Source of the DNA: Oxalobacteraceae bacterium AB_14
Lineage (GTDB): Bacteria > Pseudomonadota > Gammaproteobacteria > Burkholderiales > Burkholderiaceae_D
NCBI GenBank assembly: GCA_000381565.1
Contig: KB906725.1
Coordinates: forward strand, 1,059,785 to 1,123,784
Length of the DNA stretch: 64,000 nucleotides
Direction: 5' to 3'
Positions 7,844 through 16,475 of the stretch are shown here, piece after piece. Every line of letters starts with the position of its first letter. Positions within the stretch are counted from its first letter, which is position 1. The notes beneath the pieces were generated by a model. The model had not been told where the DNA came from and did not search any database. It saw only the letters and a program-made list of their open reading frames with translations. A program made the translations under genes and the position numbers.

Positions 7844-9662
7844 CCTGCTGCACTACACGTACCCGTCGCCGCGCACTGTCCGCGTGCTGTGGATCGCCCC
7901 CGAGCAAAGCCACGCCTACGTGTTCGACGTGGCGGCGCGCTCGGCCGACGTCGAGCTGGTGACGCTGCCGGCGCTGCACGCCGACATCCATGCCGGCCAC
8001 GCGCGCGTGCTGGCGGCCGATCCCTACCTGATGGTGGTCAGCCAGGAGCTGCTGCCGCCCAAGCACCTGCAGCTGCGCGCCCGCGCCTGGCGGATCGTTG
8101 AAGCGCTGGTGGCGCTGGAGCCGGGCATCTACGAGGCGCGCCAGCGCGGCCAGCTGGTCGCGCAGGCCACCGCCACCCATGGCGTCTCCCATCCGACCAT
8201 CTACCGCTACCTGCGCCGCTACTGGCAGCGCGGCCAGACGCCCAATGCGCTGCTGCCCGACTACTGCAACTCGGGAGGGCGCGGCAAGGTGCGCCAGGCC
8301 TCGGCCGGCGTCAAGCGCGGCCGCCCGCGCAAGAGCGGCGCCGGCGATGGTCCCGGCGTCAACGCCGACGCGGAAATCCGCCGCACCTTCCGGGTCGCCA
8401 TCGCGCACTATGCGGCCGGCCATCCCAAGTTCTCGCGGCTGGGCGCCTACCAGCAGATGCTGGCCGACTTCTTCTGCGAACGCCGCATCGACGCCGACAG
8501 CGGCCGCGTGCTGGCGATGTCCGGCGCGCAGCCGGACGCGCTGCCGACCTTCGGCCAGTTCAACTACTGGCTCGATCACGACGACGACCGGCCGCCGGAA
8601 GTGGCGCGCCGCAGCGCCGCCGCGGCATTGCGCGGTTTGCAGGCCGCCGGCTTGGGCAACGACGCGCAGCCGCAGGCCATCGATCCCGCGGCGCTGCCCG
8701 GCCGGCCCGGCGCCGGCTTTTACCTGGACGTGGTGCGCGCCGAGGTGCAGCTGGTCTCGCGCGCCGACCGCCAGCAGACCATAGGCCGGCCGCTGGTGTA
8801 CGTGGCGGTCGACACCTTCAGCGGCATGGTGGCCGGCGTCTACCTCGGCCTGGGCGCGCCCAGCTGGCAGCACGCCATGCTGGCGCTGGCCAACTGCGGC
8901 GCCGACAAGCAGCGCTACAGCCTGCGATACGGCCGCGGCATCGAGGCCGGGCAGTGGCCCTGCCGCCACCTGCCGGAGACCCTGTCCACCAGCGCCGCCC
9001 TGAACGGCGGCGCGCAGTGCGACACACTGCTCAACAACTTCAACCTGCGCTGCGTCGACGCCGGCGACGGCCCGGACGAATGGAAGGCGGTGCTGGAAAA
9101 ACGCTTCCTGCTGCTGGCGGCGGGCGATGCCGGCGCGCCCTGCCGGCTGGACGGCGTGCTCGATCTGGACCAGTTCACCCGTATCGTCATTGACGCCATC
9201 CTCTATCACAACAACAGCCGCCATGCCGGCAATGCCGCGCCGCGCGAACTGTGGGAGTGGGGCGTGGCCCGGCGTGGCGGCAGCCTGAAGACCTATCCCG
9301 AACAGCTGCTGCGCTGCAGCCTGATGCCGGCCGCCCAGGCCACCGTCACCGCCGACGGCATCGTGCTGTTCGACAGCGTCTACACCTGCGCGCGCGCCAT
9401 CAACGAGCGCTGGTTCGAGCGCGCGCGCCTGCGCGGACAATGGCAGGTGCGCGTCGCCTACGACCCCGCCGACATGGACATGATTTATTTGCTGGACGCC
9501 GGCGCGCCCATGCAGTTCCACGCCTGCCACATGGCCGACAGCGGCAGCGCGCAGCGCCACCTCGCGGCGGTGGAAATCGCCTGCCTGCCGCGCCCCATCC
9601 CCGCAGTCTCCGCGACACCCCTACGTAGCACTACGCACGCTGTCGCCAGCGTCGCTAACTGA
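7827..9662 (+). CDS. TnsB/Mu-type DDE transposase homologue with substituted second catalytic Asp
   Basis: The protein has 611 residues. Residues 128-146 (YLRRYWQRGQTPNALLPDY) match the helix-turn-helix region of TnsB-family transposases. The integrase core contains IGRPLVYVAVDTFSGMVAGVY and GAPSWQHAMLALANC; the C-terminal part (LYHNNSRH, YDPADMDMIYLL) matches the Mu transposase C-terminal region. Aligned by eye, the first acidic residue is D301 (FYLDVV) and the third is E424 (EWKAVLEKRF), but the second position is S389 in TLSTSAALNGG, where active relatives have ADRGE. Spacings of 88 and 35 residues equal those I recall for Tn7 TnsB (D273, D361, E396). No TnsA, TnsC or TniQ gene lies nearby, so this is probably an immobile or domesticated DNA-binding protein. 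Codon use matches its neighbours, consistent with long residence. Confidence 0.8.
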   Translation: MLLRNDLLHYTYPSPRTVRVLWIAPEQSHAYVFDVAARSADVELVTLPALHADIHAGHARVLAADPYLMVVSQELLPPKHLQLRARAWRIVEALVALEPGIYEARQRGQLVAQATATHGVSHPTIYRYLRRYWQRGQTPNALLPDYCNSGGRGKVRQASAGVKRGRPRKSGAGDGPGVNADAEIRRTFRVAIAHYAAGHPKFSRLGAYQQMLADFFCERRIDADSGRVLAMSGAQPDALPTFGQFNYWLDHDDDRPPEVARRSAAAALRGLQAAGLGNDAQPQAIDPAALPGRPGAGFYLDVVRAEVQLVSRADRQQTIGRPLVYVAVDTFSGMVAGVYLGLGAPSWQHAMLALANCGADKQRYSLRYGRGIEAGQWPCRHLPETLSTSAALNGGAQCDTLLNNFNLRCVDAGDGPDEWKAVLEKRFLLLAAGDAGAPCRLDGVLDLDQFTRIVIDAILYHNNSRHAGNAAPRELWEWGVARRGGSLKTYPEQLLRCSLMPAAQATVTADGIVLFDSVYTCARAINERWFERARLRGQWQVRVAYDPADMDMIYLLDAGAPMQFHACHMADSGSAQRHLAAVEIACLPRPIPAVSATPLRSTTHAVASVAN

Positions 9663-9680
9663 TTTTCAAAACCGATAGCA

Positions 9681-9702
9681 CACGGCGCTGTCGAGCGCCG
9701 TG
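9681..9702. terminator. Hairpin downstream of the transposase-like gene
   Basis: A 9-bp perfect stem (CACGGCGCT / AGCGCCGTG) with a GTCG loop starts 19 bases after the stop. There is no T run, so it may be a Rho-type or merely structural element. The rest of 9703-9939 is a less GC-rich leader that probably holds the promoter of the amine oxidase operon; no clear box was identified. Confidence 0.45.
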
Positions 9703-9939
9703 CATGCCACTTCCATCCATCTCGGTGCACGCCTCCCGCTGGTGCGGCGCGCCGCCTTCGCGCTGGCGCAACCTTAAATCCGACAAATAAAGTCTGTCGC
9801 TGGAAACGCTACTAAAGATGTCATATCGCCTTATTCCATAAGGCTCGCTTCAACGGCGAAGCATGTTTATTTTGCCTGGATTTGTGGCACGGCGATTGCT
9901 AACAAGGACTATGCATACGCAAGTCACGAGAGGAAATCG

Positions 9940-11547
9940 ATGAATAGCAAAACAGTCAAATCGTTTAAATCGTTTAGTGCATTGACACGGAGGGATTTCC
10001 TGTATCGGGCGGCGGCGGTGGGCGGCACCGGCCTGCTGTTGAACACCATGAACGCCTGGGGCATGGGCATAGGTTCGACCGCCTCCGCGCCGCCGGCGCT
10101 GAGCGGCAGCGGCAAGGGCAAGAAGGTGCTGATACTGGGCGCCGGCCTGGCCGGCATGACCGCCGCCTACGAGCTGGGGAAGCTGGGCTACCACTGCCAG
10201 ATCCTCGAAGCGCGCGCCTTCGCCGGCGGCCGCTGCCAGACCGCGCGCAAGGGCTTCAGCCTGACCGAGCTTGGCGGCGAAAAGCAGACCTGCGAATTCG
10301 ACGACGGCCAGTACATCAACCACGGCCCGTGGCGCATCCCGCTGCACCACCAGTCGACGCTGCACTACACGCGGCTGTTCGAGGTGCCGCTGGAAGTCAT
10401 GGTCAACGATAACGACCATTCCTTCGTCTACTCGGAAAACGCCGGCCCCTACGCGGGCAAGCGCATGCGGGTGGCCGAGATCAAGGCCGACATGCGCGGT
10501 CACGTCTCCGAGCTGCTGGCCAAGTCGGTCAAGAGCAAGCAGCTGGACGCCGAGCTGAGCGCCGACGACCAGCGCCTGCTGCTCGACTACCTGGCGCACG
10601 AAGGCCAGCTGGCCGGCGCCGACCTGCAATACAAGGGCCGCAGCGGCCGTGGCTACACCGTCAACCCCGGCGCCGGCATGTCGCCGGGAGCGGGCACGCC
10701 GTCCGACCCGCTGGGCTTCAAGGACCTGCTGGCCTCCAAGCTGGGCAACGTCTACAGCGCGGTGCAGGACTTCCCGATGCAGAACACCATGTTCCAGCCG
10801 GTCGGCGGCATGGACGCCATCGCCAAGGCGTTTGAAAAACGCGTCGGCAAGAACATCCGCTACCGCGCGGAAGTGCAGACCATCCGCCAGAACGACCAGG
10901 GCGTCAGCGTCACCTACAAGGACACCGCCACCGGCAGGAGCGGCAGCATCGCCGCCGACTACTGCCTGGTGGCGATGCCGCTGTCGGTGCTGCGCCAGAT
11001 CGATACCGACTTCTCGGACAGGTTCAAGCAGGCCGTCGCCACGGTGGCCTACGCGCCGGTCGGCAAGATCGGCCTGCAGATGAAGCGCCGCTTCTGGGAG
11101 GAGGACGAGCAGCTGTACGGCGGCCATGTGCTGACCGACCTCAAAGGCATCAACACCATCTCGATGCCGTCCTACGGCTGGCAAAAGAAGAAGGGCGTGC
11201 TGCTCGGTTATTACCAGTACCAGACGGCCGCGATCGAAGTCAGCGCGCTGTCGCCGAAGCAGCGCGCCGCCTTCGCGCTGGAGGCGGGGCAGAAGATCTT
11301 CCCGCAGTACACCGAGCACTTCGAAAGCGCGTTCTCGGTCGCCTGGCACCGCGTGCAGTACAACCTGGGCGGCTGGGCCGAGTGGACCGACAAGACCCGC
11401 GCCGCCGCCTATCCCATCCTGGTGGAGGGCGAGGGCCGCGTGCTGCTGGCCGGCGAGCACCTGAGCTATCTGACCGGCTGGCAGGCCGGCGCCATCGAAT
11501 CGGCGTGGCAGCAGATCGCCAGGATCCATGAAAGGGCCAGCGCATGA
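9940..11547 (+). CDS. Tat-exported FAD-dependent amine oxidase/dehydrogenase
   Basis: The protein has 535 residues, preceded by GAGAGGA 7 bases before the ATG. The N-terminus carries a twin-arginine motif (LTRRDFLYRAAAVGG) and hydrophobic stretch, so the folded flavoprotein should be exported. The dinucleotide-binding fold is clear at about residues 60-95 (KVLILGAGLAGMTAAYELGKLG, then LEARAFAGGRCQT). The C-terminal FAD motif is LLAGEHLSYLTGWQAGAIESAW. This is the flavin monoamine oxidase/L-amino-acid oxidase family, which oxidises an amine to an imine. The stop overlaps the start of the cytochrome c gene (ATGA), and a RidA gene follows, so the electron acceptor may be the cytochrome rather than oxygen, as reported for nicotine oxidoreductase NicA2. 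The amine substrate is unknown. Confidence 0.85.
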   Translation: MNSKTVKSFKSFSALTRRDFLYRAAAVGGTGLLLNTMNAWGMGIGSTASAPPALSGSGKGKKVLILGAGLAGMTAAYELGKLGYHCQILEARAFAGGRCQTARKGFSLTELGGEKQTCEFDDGQYINHGPWRIPLHHQSTLHYTRLFEVPLEVMVNDNDHSFVYSENAGPYAGKRMRVAEIKADMRGHVSELLAKSVKSKQLDAELSADDQRLLLDYLAHEGQLAGADLQYKGRSGRGYTVNPGAGMSPGAGTPSDPLGFKDLLASKLGNVYSAVQDFPMQNTMFQPVGGMDAIAKAFEKRVGKNIRYRAEVQTIRQNDQGVSVTYKDTATGRSGSIAADYCLVAMPLSVLRQIDTDFSDRFKQAVATVAYAPVGKIGLQMKRRFWEEDEQLYGGHVLTDLKGINTISMPSYGWQKKKGVLLGYYQYQTAAIEVSALSPKQRAAFALEAGQKIFPQYTEHFESAFSVAWHRVQYNLGGWAEWTDKTRAAAYPILVEGEGRVLLAGEHLSYLTGWQAGAIESAWQQIARIHERASA

Positions 11548-11957
11548 AGGAGGTATTGATCAAGGCGGCGATGGCGGTCATCGCCTTGCTGGCGGCCGGC
11601 GCCAGCGCGCCGTCGCGCGCGCAGCAGATGGATGGCAAGGCGCTGTTCATGAAGAACTGCGCGGCCTGCCACCAGGCCAGCGGCAAGGGCATACCGGGCG
11701 CCTTCCCGGCGCTGGCGGGGAACAAGTTCGTGCAGGGGAAGGGCGCCGACGTCGCCGCCGTGCTGCTCAAGGGGCGCGGCGGCATGCCCGACTTCAGCGG
11801 CAGCCTGAGCGACCAGGAGATCGCCGCCATTCTCAGTTTCGTGCGCAGCAACTGGGGCAACCAGGCCACGCCGCTGAGCGAGCCGGAAGTGCTGGCGCTG
11901 CGCGATGTGCTGCAAGTCGACCATTTTAGCAACGGCCAGATGTCCAACAAACACTGA
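11544..11957 (+). CDS. Exported class I cytochrome c
   Basis: The protein has 137 residues with a Sec signal peptide (MKEVLIKAAMAVIALLAAGASAPSRAQQ). A single haem-binding motif CAACH lies at about residues 39-43 (KNCAACHQASGKG). A likely axial Met is in RGGMPDFSGSLSDQEIAAILSFV, the usual end of small c-type cytochromes. It overlaps the upstream amine oxidase gene by four bases. It is therefore expected to be made in fixed ratio to that enzyme and to carry electrons from its flavin to the respiratory chain in the periplasm; this coupling is inference from gene order. Confidence 0.88.
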   Translation: MKEVLIKAAMAVIALLAAGASAPSRAQQMDGKALFMKNCAACHQASGKGIPGAFPALAGNKFVQGKGADVAAVLLKGRGGMPDFSGSLSDQEIAAILSFVRSNWGNQATPLSEPEVLALRDVLQVDHFSNGQMSNKH

Positions 11958-11968
11958 AAGAAGAACGC

Positions 11969-12487
11969 ATGAACAAAGCAATCGCCTCCTTGTTGATTCC
12001 AGCCGCACTGGCGCTGATGCCGCTCGCCGCCGGCGCCGCCCCCAAGGCCGCCGCCGCAGCCGATATCGTCCGCCACAAGATCCCCGGCTCGGACTTCCCG
12101 ATCGCGCTGGCGGTCACCGTGCCGTCCAGCGCCACCATCCACTTCCTCAGCGGCCAGGTGCCCGCCGTCGCCGACGCCGGCGCCGCGCCGGATTCGCTGG
12201 CCGCCTTCGGCGACACCCGGACCCAGTCCGAATCGGTGCTGAAGAAGATCAAGGCGGTTCTGGAGGGCATGAAGCTCGACATGACGGACGTGGTCAAGAT
12301 GACCGTCTACCTGGTCGGCGATCCGGCCAAGGGCGGCAAGGCCGACACCAAGGGCTTTATGGAAGCCTACACCCAGCACTTCGGCGGCGCCCAGACCAAG
12401 CTGCCGGCGCGCGCCGTGGTGCAGGTGGCGGCCCTGAGCAATCCGGGCTGGCTGGTGGAAATCGTAGTCGTCGCGGCAAAAAAATAA
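11969..12487 (+). CDS. Exported RidA/YjgF family imine deaminase-like protein
   Basis: The protein has 172 residues with a signal peptide (MNKAIASLLIPAALALMPLAAGAAP), which is unusual for a family best known in the cytoplasm. The RidA core shows IHFLSGQVPAV, VLKKIKAVLEGMKLDMTDVVKMTVYLVG and LPARAVVQVAALSNPGWLVEIVVVA; the Arg in PARAVVQVA corresponds to the conserved substrate-binding Arg of active RidA proteins. RidA hydrolyses reactive imines/enamines to carbonyl plus ammonia. Placed 11 bases after the cytochrome gene in an amine oxidase operon, it would complete the step amine to imine to aldehyde or keto acid in the periplasm. Confidence 0.85.
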   Translation: MNKAIASLLIPAALALMPLAAGAAPKAAAAADIVRHKIPGSDFPIALAVTVPSSATIHFLSGQVPAVADAGAAPDSLAAFGDTRTQSESVLKKIKAVLEGMKLDMTDVVKMTVYLVGDPAKGGKADTKGFMEAYTQHFGGAQTKLPARAVVQVAALSNPGWLVEIVVVAAKK

Positions 12488-12534
12488 TTACGTAGCACGG
12501 TCTTACTTTCTTTTTCATTCAATGGGGATTCACT

Positions 12535-14973
12535 ATGCATAAGGCCATACTCAAGACCGGCGTCGCCGCCGTGTTGTCCACCCTGACGATGGGCTCCGCC
12601 TACGCCGCCGATGCAGCGGAAGCGGCAGCCGGCGACGCCACTGTCAGCGCGGTGATCGTCACCGGCACCCGCTCCAGCGGCATCAAGGTGGAGAACAGCG
12701 CCTCGCCGATCCAGGTGCTGGACGCGGCCTCCCTGCAGCGCACCGGCCAGCCGGACCTGATCCAGGCGCTGGCGCAGAACCTGCCGTCGTTCACCGCGCA
12801 AGCGTTCGGCGGCGACACCGCCAACCTGACCCTGTCGGCCCGCCTGCGCGGCCTGAGCCCGAACAACACGCTGGTGCTGATCAACGGCAAACGCCGCCAC
12901 GGCACCGCCAACCTGGCCGTGCTGGGCGGACCATACCAGGGCGGCGCCGCGGCCGACCTGAACTACATCCCGGTCTCGGCGATCGACCACATCGAAGTGC
13001 TGCAGGACGGCGCCGCCGCCCAATACGGCTCCGACGCCATCGCCGGCGTGATCAACATCATCCTCAAGTCGAACAACCATGGCGGCAGCGCCAGCGCCAC
13101 CGGCGGCGGCTATTCCGACGGCGGCGGCCGCACCGGCGACGCCTCGGCCAACATCGGCGTCGAACCGTTCAAGGACGCCTACCTGAGCCTGACCGCCGAA
13201 TCCAAGTACCACGGCTACAGCGACCGCGGCGGCATCGACCCGCGCGTGATCACCGCCGCCAACATGGCGGCCTATCCTGGCATGTTCCAGCAGGCCGGCT
13301 ACCCGCACGTCAACCACATCTCGGGCGACGCCCAGTACCACCTCAACGTCCTGGCGGCCAACTTCGGCTACGACTTCGCGCCGGACAGCCAGCTGTACGC
13401 CATCGCCACCTGGGGCCACAAGGAAGCGCGCGCCTACGAGAACTACCGCCTGCCGAACCGCCTGCCGAAGGTCTATCCGTCCGGCTTCTCGCCGAAGGAA
13501 ACCATGAAGCAGGACGACTACGCGCTGACCGGCGGCGTCAAGGGCGTGCTGGCCGGCTGGAATATGGACCTGAGCTCCACCTACGGCAAGGACACCAGCA
13601 AGATCGGCGTGGCCGATACGGGCAACGTCTCGCTGTTCAACGACACCGGCACCACGCCGACCGTGTTCCGCGCCGGCTCCTTCATCGCCAGCCAGCTGAC
13701 CACGTCGCTGGAGGCGAGCCGCGAATTCGCGGTCGGCTGGGCCAAGCCGCTGAACCTGGCGGCCGGCCTTGAGCACCGCATCGACCAGTACGAGATCGAA
13801 GCGGGCGACGCCGCCGCACGCTACAAGGAGGGCTCGCAGGCCTTCCCCGGCTTCTCGCTGACCGACGCCGGCAGCCACCGCCGCACCAACGAGGCGGCCT
13901 ACATCGACCTGGCCGGCAACCCGGTGGCCGACCTGACGCTGGACCTGGCGGCGCGCTACGAGCACTTCTCCGACTTCGGCAACGCCAAGGTCGGCAAGTT
14001 CACCGCGCGCTACGACGTCTCGCCGCTGGTGGGCGTGCGCGGCACCTTCAGCAACGGCTTCCGCGCGCCGACCCTGGCCGAGGAATACTACTCGGCCACC
14101 AACGTCGGCCCGACCACCGCCTTCGTGCAACTGGCGCCGAACTCGCCCGGCGCCAGGCTGGTGGGCGTGGACGGCCTCAAGCCCGAGCGCTCGACCAACT
14201 TCAGCCTGGGCCTGGTGCTGAATCCGGCCGCCAACCTGGCCATCACGCTGGACGCCTACCAGATCAAGATCCGCGACCGCATCGTCGGTTCCGGCGCCCT
14301 GTACGGTTCGGGCGGATCGGTGAACTCGCCGGCGGTGGTGGCGGCCATCAAGGCCAACGGCAATGTGCTCGACAACACCGTCAGCCAGACCGGCATCAAC
14401 ATCTTCTCCAACGCGGTCGACACCCGCAGCCGCGGGCTGGAATTGGTCGCCACGCTCAACGAGAACTACGGCACGGCGGGCAAGGTGGACTGGTCGCTGG
14501 CGGCCAACTACAACAAGGTTGAAGTGACCAAGATCAACCAGGCGCCGGCCCAGCTGCTGCCGCAGACGCTGCTCGACCAGACCGCCATTTCCGACCTGGA
14601 AACGGCCTCGCCGAAGATGCGCATCAACCTGGGCGCGTTGTGGAAGATCGGCGCCTGGACCATCAACCTGCGGGAAGCGCTGTATGGAAAATCGTCGGAG
14701 TACGGCAGCGAGGACGGCTCGGTCTACCACCTGACCGAGATCTCGGCCAAGGCGATCACCGACCTGGAAGTGGGTTACAAGCTCAGTCCCGCGTGGTCGG
14801 TGGCGGTCGGCGCCAACAACCTGTTCAACAAGTATCCGAACGGCGTGAACCCGGCGCTGCTGGCCGACCAGCGCGCCGCCGGCGACAGCGCGGCGGTGAC
14901 GGTGCTGCCATCGTTCTCGCCGATCGGCATCAACGGCGGCTACTACTACGCCCGCGCCAACTACAAATTCTAG
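12535..14973 (+). CDS. TonB-dependent outer-membrane receptor
   Basis: The protein has 812 residues. It has a signal peptide (MHKAILKTGVAAVLSTLTMGSAYA), then a TonB-box-like stretch (VSAVIVTGTRSS), a plug domain (about 50-170, with LRGLSPNNTLVLINGKRR and IDHIEVLQDGAAAQYGSDAIAGVINI), and a 22-strand barrel ending in an aromatic terminal strand (YYYARANYKF). The start lies 47 bases after the RidA gene with GGGGA upstream, so it may be the last gene of the amine-oxidation operon and import the amine substrate or a precursor. The ligand cannot be deduced. An ordinary siderophore receptor is the alternative, but no siderophore gene is near. Confidence 0.88.
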   Translation: MHKAILKTGVAAVLSTLTMGSAYAADAAEAAAGDATVSAVIVTGTRSSGIKVENSASPIQVLDAASLQRTGQPDLIQALAQNLPSFTAQAFGGDTANLTLSARLRGLSPNNTLVLINGKRRHGTANLAVLGGPYQGGAAADLNYIPVSAIDHIEVLQDGAAAQYGSDAIAGVINIILKSNNHGGSASATGGGYSDGGGRTGDASANIGVEPFKDAYLSLTAESKYHGYSDRGGIDPRVITAANMAAYPGMFQQAGYPHVNHISGDAQYHLNVLAANFGYDFAPDSQLYAIATWGHKEARAYENYRLPNRLPKVYPSGFSPKETMKQDDYALTGGVKGVLAGWNMDLSSTYGKDTSKIGVADTGNVSLFNDTGTTPTVFRAGSFIASQLTTSLEASREFAVGWAKPLNLAAGLEHRIDQYEIEAGDAAARYKEGSQAFPGFSLTDAGSHRRTNEAAYIDLAGNPVADLTLDLAARYEHFSDFGNAKVGKFTARYDVSPLVGVRGTFSNGFRAPTLAEEYYSATNVGPTTAFVQLAPNSPGARLVGVDGLKPERSTNFSLGLVLNPAANLAITLDAYQIKIRDRIVGSGALYGSGGSVNSPAVVAAIKANGNVLDNTVSQTGINIFSNAVDTRSRGLELVATLNENYGTAGKVDWSLAANYNKVEVTKINQAPAQLLPQTLLDQTAISDLETASPKMRINLGALWKIGAWTINLREALYGKSSEYGSEDGSVYHLTEISAKAITDLEVGYKLSPAWSVAVGANNLFNKYPNGVNPALLADQRAAGDSAAVTVLPSFSPIGINGGYYYARANYKF

Positions 14974-15025
14974 CCGCCGGGGTTTTTGCGTGTAGCATTG
15001 CGCTATTCTTTTTTGGAGCGCATCG

Positions 15026-15892
15026 ATGTTGAACGCTATGGACGGGACTTTGCCGGCGCCGATGACCTTGCCGGAATATATGGCGCTGAGCGGTCCGGCG
15101 CCGACGCTGCACGTGGCTTTCGGCGCGGCGCCGTCGCAGTTCGCGGAGCTGTTCCAGCCGGCCGGCGATGGTCCGTTCCCGGTCGCGGTGATCGTCCACG
15201 GCGGCTGCTGGTGCAAGGAGTACGCCGGCATCGCGCAGATGCGCAATGTGGCCGGCGACTTGCAGCGGCAGGGCATCGCGGTCTGGAACATCGAGTACCG
15301 CCGCTGCGACGAGGAGGGCGGCGGCTACCCCGGCATGTACCTCGACGTCGCCACGGCGCTCGACCACTTGCGCGCGCTGGCGCCGCGGCACCGGCTCGAT
15401 CTGGCGCGCATCGTGCTGGTCGGCCATTCGGCCGGCGGCCATCTGGCGCAGTGGGCCGCCGCGCGCGCGCGCCTGCCGCGCAGCAGCCCGCTGTATGTGG
15501 CCGAGCCGCTGCCGGTCCCCGTCGTCATCAGCCTGGGCGGCCTGGCCGACCTGCGCAACGAGGAACAACTGATCAAGACCAGCTGCGAGCGCGACCCGGC
15601 GCAGCTGGCCGGCACCGCCAGCGCGGCGCGGCCGGACATTTTCTCCGATACCTCGCCGGCCGAGCTGCTGCCGTCCGGCGTGCGCACGGTGCTGATCCAC
15701 GGCGAACTGGACACCATCTCGCCGCTGCGCGCCGGCCAGGACTACGCGCGCCGCGCCCGGGCGGCCGGCGACGAGGCCGAGGTGCTCGTGCTGCCGGGCG
15801 GCAGCCATTTCGACGAGGTGGCCGCCACTTCGCCGTCGTGGACCATCGTCTCGGCGCAGATCCGCAAGGCGCTGCGGCTGCCGCCGCGCTGA
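15026..15892 (+). CDS. Alpha/beta hydrolase (BD-FAE/kynurenine formamidase-like)
   Basis: The protein has 288 residues with no signal peptide. An oxyanion-hole motif HGGCWCKEY appears at about residue 58. The nucleophile elbow is VGHSAGGHLAQW, the acid is in LIHGELDTISPL and the catalytic His in LPGGSHFDE. This arrangement is that of HSL-like/BD-FAE esterases and arylformamidase relatives. A Shine-Dalgarno TTGGAG lies 8 bases upstream of the ATG. It lies on the same strand 52 bases after the TonB receptor; whether it shares that transcript is unclear. Confidence 0.8.
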   Translation: MLNAMDGTLPAPMTLPEYMALSGPAPTLHVAFGAAPSQFAELFQPAGDGPFPVAVIVHGGCWCKEYAGIAQMRNVAGDLQRQGIAVWNIEYRRCDEEGGGYPGMYLDVATALDHLRALAPRHRLDLARIVLVGHSAGGHLAQWAAARARLPRSSPLYVAEPLPVPVVISLGGLADLRNEEQLIKTSCERDPAQLAGTASAARPDIFSDTSPAELLPSGVRTVLIHGELDTISPLRAGQDYARRARAAGDEAEVLVLPGGSHFDEVAATSPSWTIVSAQIRKALRLPPR

Positions 15893-15937
15893 GCGCCGGG
15901 CCGGCGCCGCCATGCCGCGCCGGTGTATGCTGTCGCC

Positions 15938-16326
15938 ATGGATGCCCTGATCGCCGCCGCCGCGCGCGCCGCGCGCGCTGACGGCGGCGCTGGCCACGCT
16001 GGAAGCCCACGCCGACCGCGCCAACGCGCTGCATGCGCGCCTGATCGCGGTGCGCCGCCTGCTGGGCACCTCTAAAAACCCGTCGTTCCCGCGAAAGCGG
16101 GAACCCATACGCCGCATGCACAAGGGCTCAGCATGGATTCCCGCCTACGCGGGAATGACAAATTAACGGTTATTCGAGCTCGCCTGCTGTTGCTGGGCCG
16201 CCTGGAGCAGGCCGGCGCGGCGCTGGCGCGGCGGCCGGTGCTGTTCGCGCTGGCCGAGGCCTGGTCCGGCGACATCGATCGTGCCGCCCTGATCGCCGCC
16301 GCCTTCAACACCCGCGATCCCGACGC
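15938..16326 (+). pseudogene. Remnant of a helix-turn-helix type gene, deleted and interrupted by a REP-like repeat
   Basis: The ATG at 15938 begins MDALIAAAARAAR, then coding similarity jumps to another frame. A segment reading LTAALATLEAHADRANALHARLIAVRRLL is interrupted at about 16070 by the repeat at 16082-16159. Coding sense resumes as LLLLGRLEQAGAALARRPVLFALAEAWSGDIDRAALIAAAFNTRDPDA. From memory, these pieces occur in that order in a larger helix-turn-helix family common in Burkholderiales, here reduced to fragments. The last fragment fuses directly to an unrelated coding remnant at 16327. No functional product is expected. Confidence 0.6.
16082..16159. repeat. REP/MITE-like composite palindrome
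   Basis: The 78-bp element has two hairpins: GTTCCCGC-GAAA-GCGGGAAC at its left and GATTCCCGC-CTAC-GCGGGAATGAC at its right. The outermost arms (GTCGTTCCCGC / GCGGGAATGAC) are also complementary, so the whole element can fold as one cruciform. It lies inside a gene remnant. A related 26-bp palindrome occurs at 35195-35220. Confidence 0.8.
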
Positions 16327-16470
16327 CACATCCACGGCGTCAGCCACGACGGCCGGCGCGTCTGGGCCGCCACCGGCGCCCAGCTGAACGCCATCGACCC
16401 GGCCAGCGGCGAGGTGCTGGAGCGGCTGGAGTTGCCGGCCGGCCTGAGGACGCCCGGCATTGGCTCAGTA
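16327..16470 (+). pseudogene. Fragment of a beta-propeller (WD40/PQQ-repeat-like) gene
   Basis: From 16327 one frame reads HIHGVSHDGRRVWAATGAQ, LNAIDPASGEVLERLELPAG and then runs into the 3' end of the MazG-like gene on the other strand. This is one propeller blade of the type found in glutamine-cyclotransferase-like/PQQ-repeat proteins. It has no start codon of its own and is fused to the preceding remnant, so it looks like the scar of a large deletion joining two former neighbours. Confidence 0.5.
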
Positions 16471-16475
16471 CTGGC

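Noticed and set aside
9781..9799. CGACA...TGTCG arms after the TnsB-like gene as a transposon end
   Set aside because: The arms are only 5 bp and no matching copy was found upstream of the gene, so they do not define an element.
12367..15291. 974-codon open frame on the minus strand opposite the TonB receptor
   Set aside because: The plus strand encodes a full TonB receptor with signal peptide and terminal strand. The antisense frame is a product of high GC at third positions.
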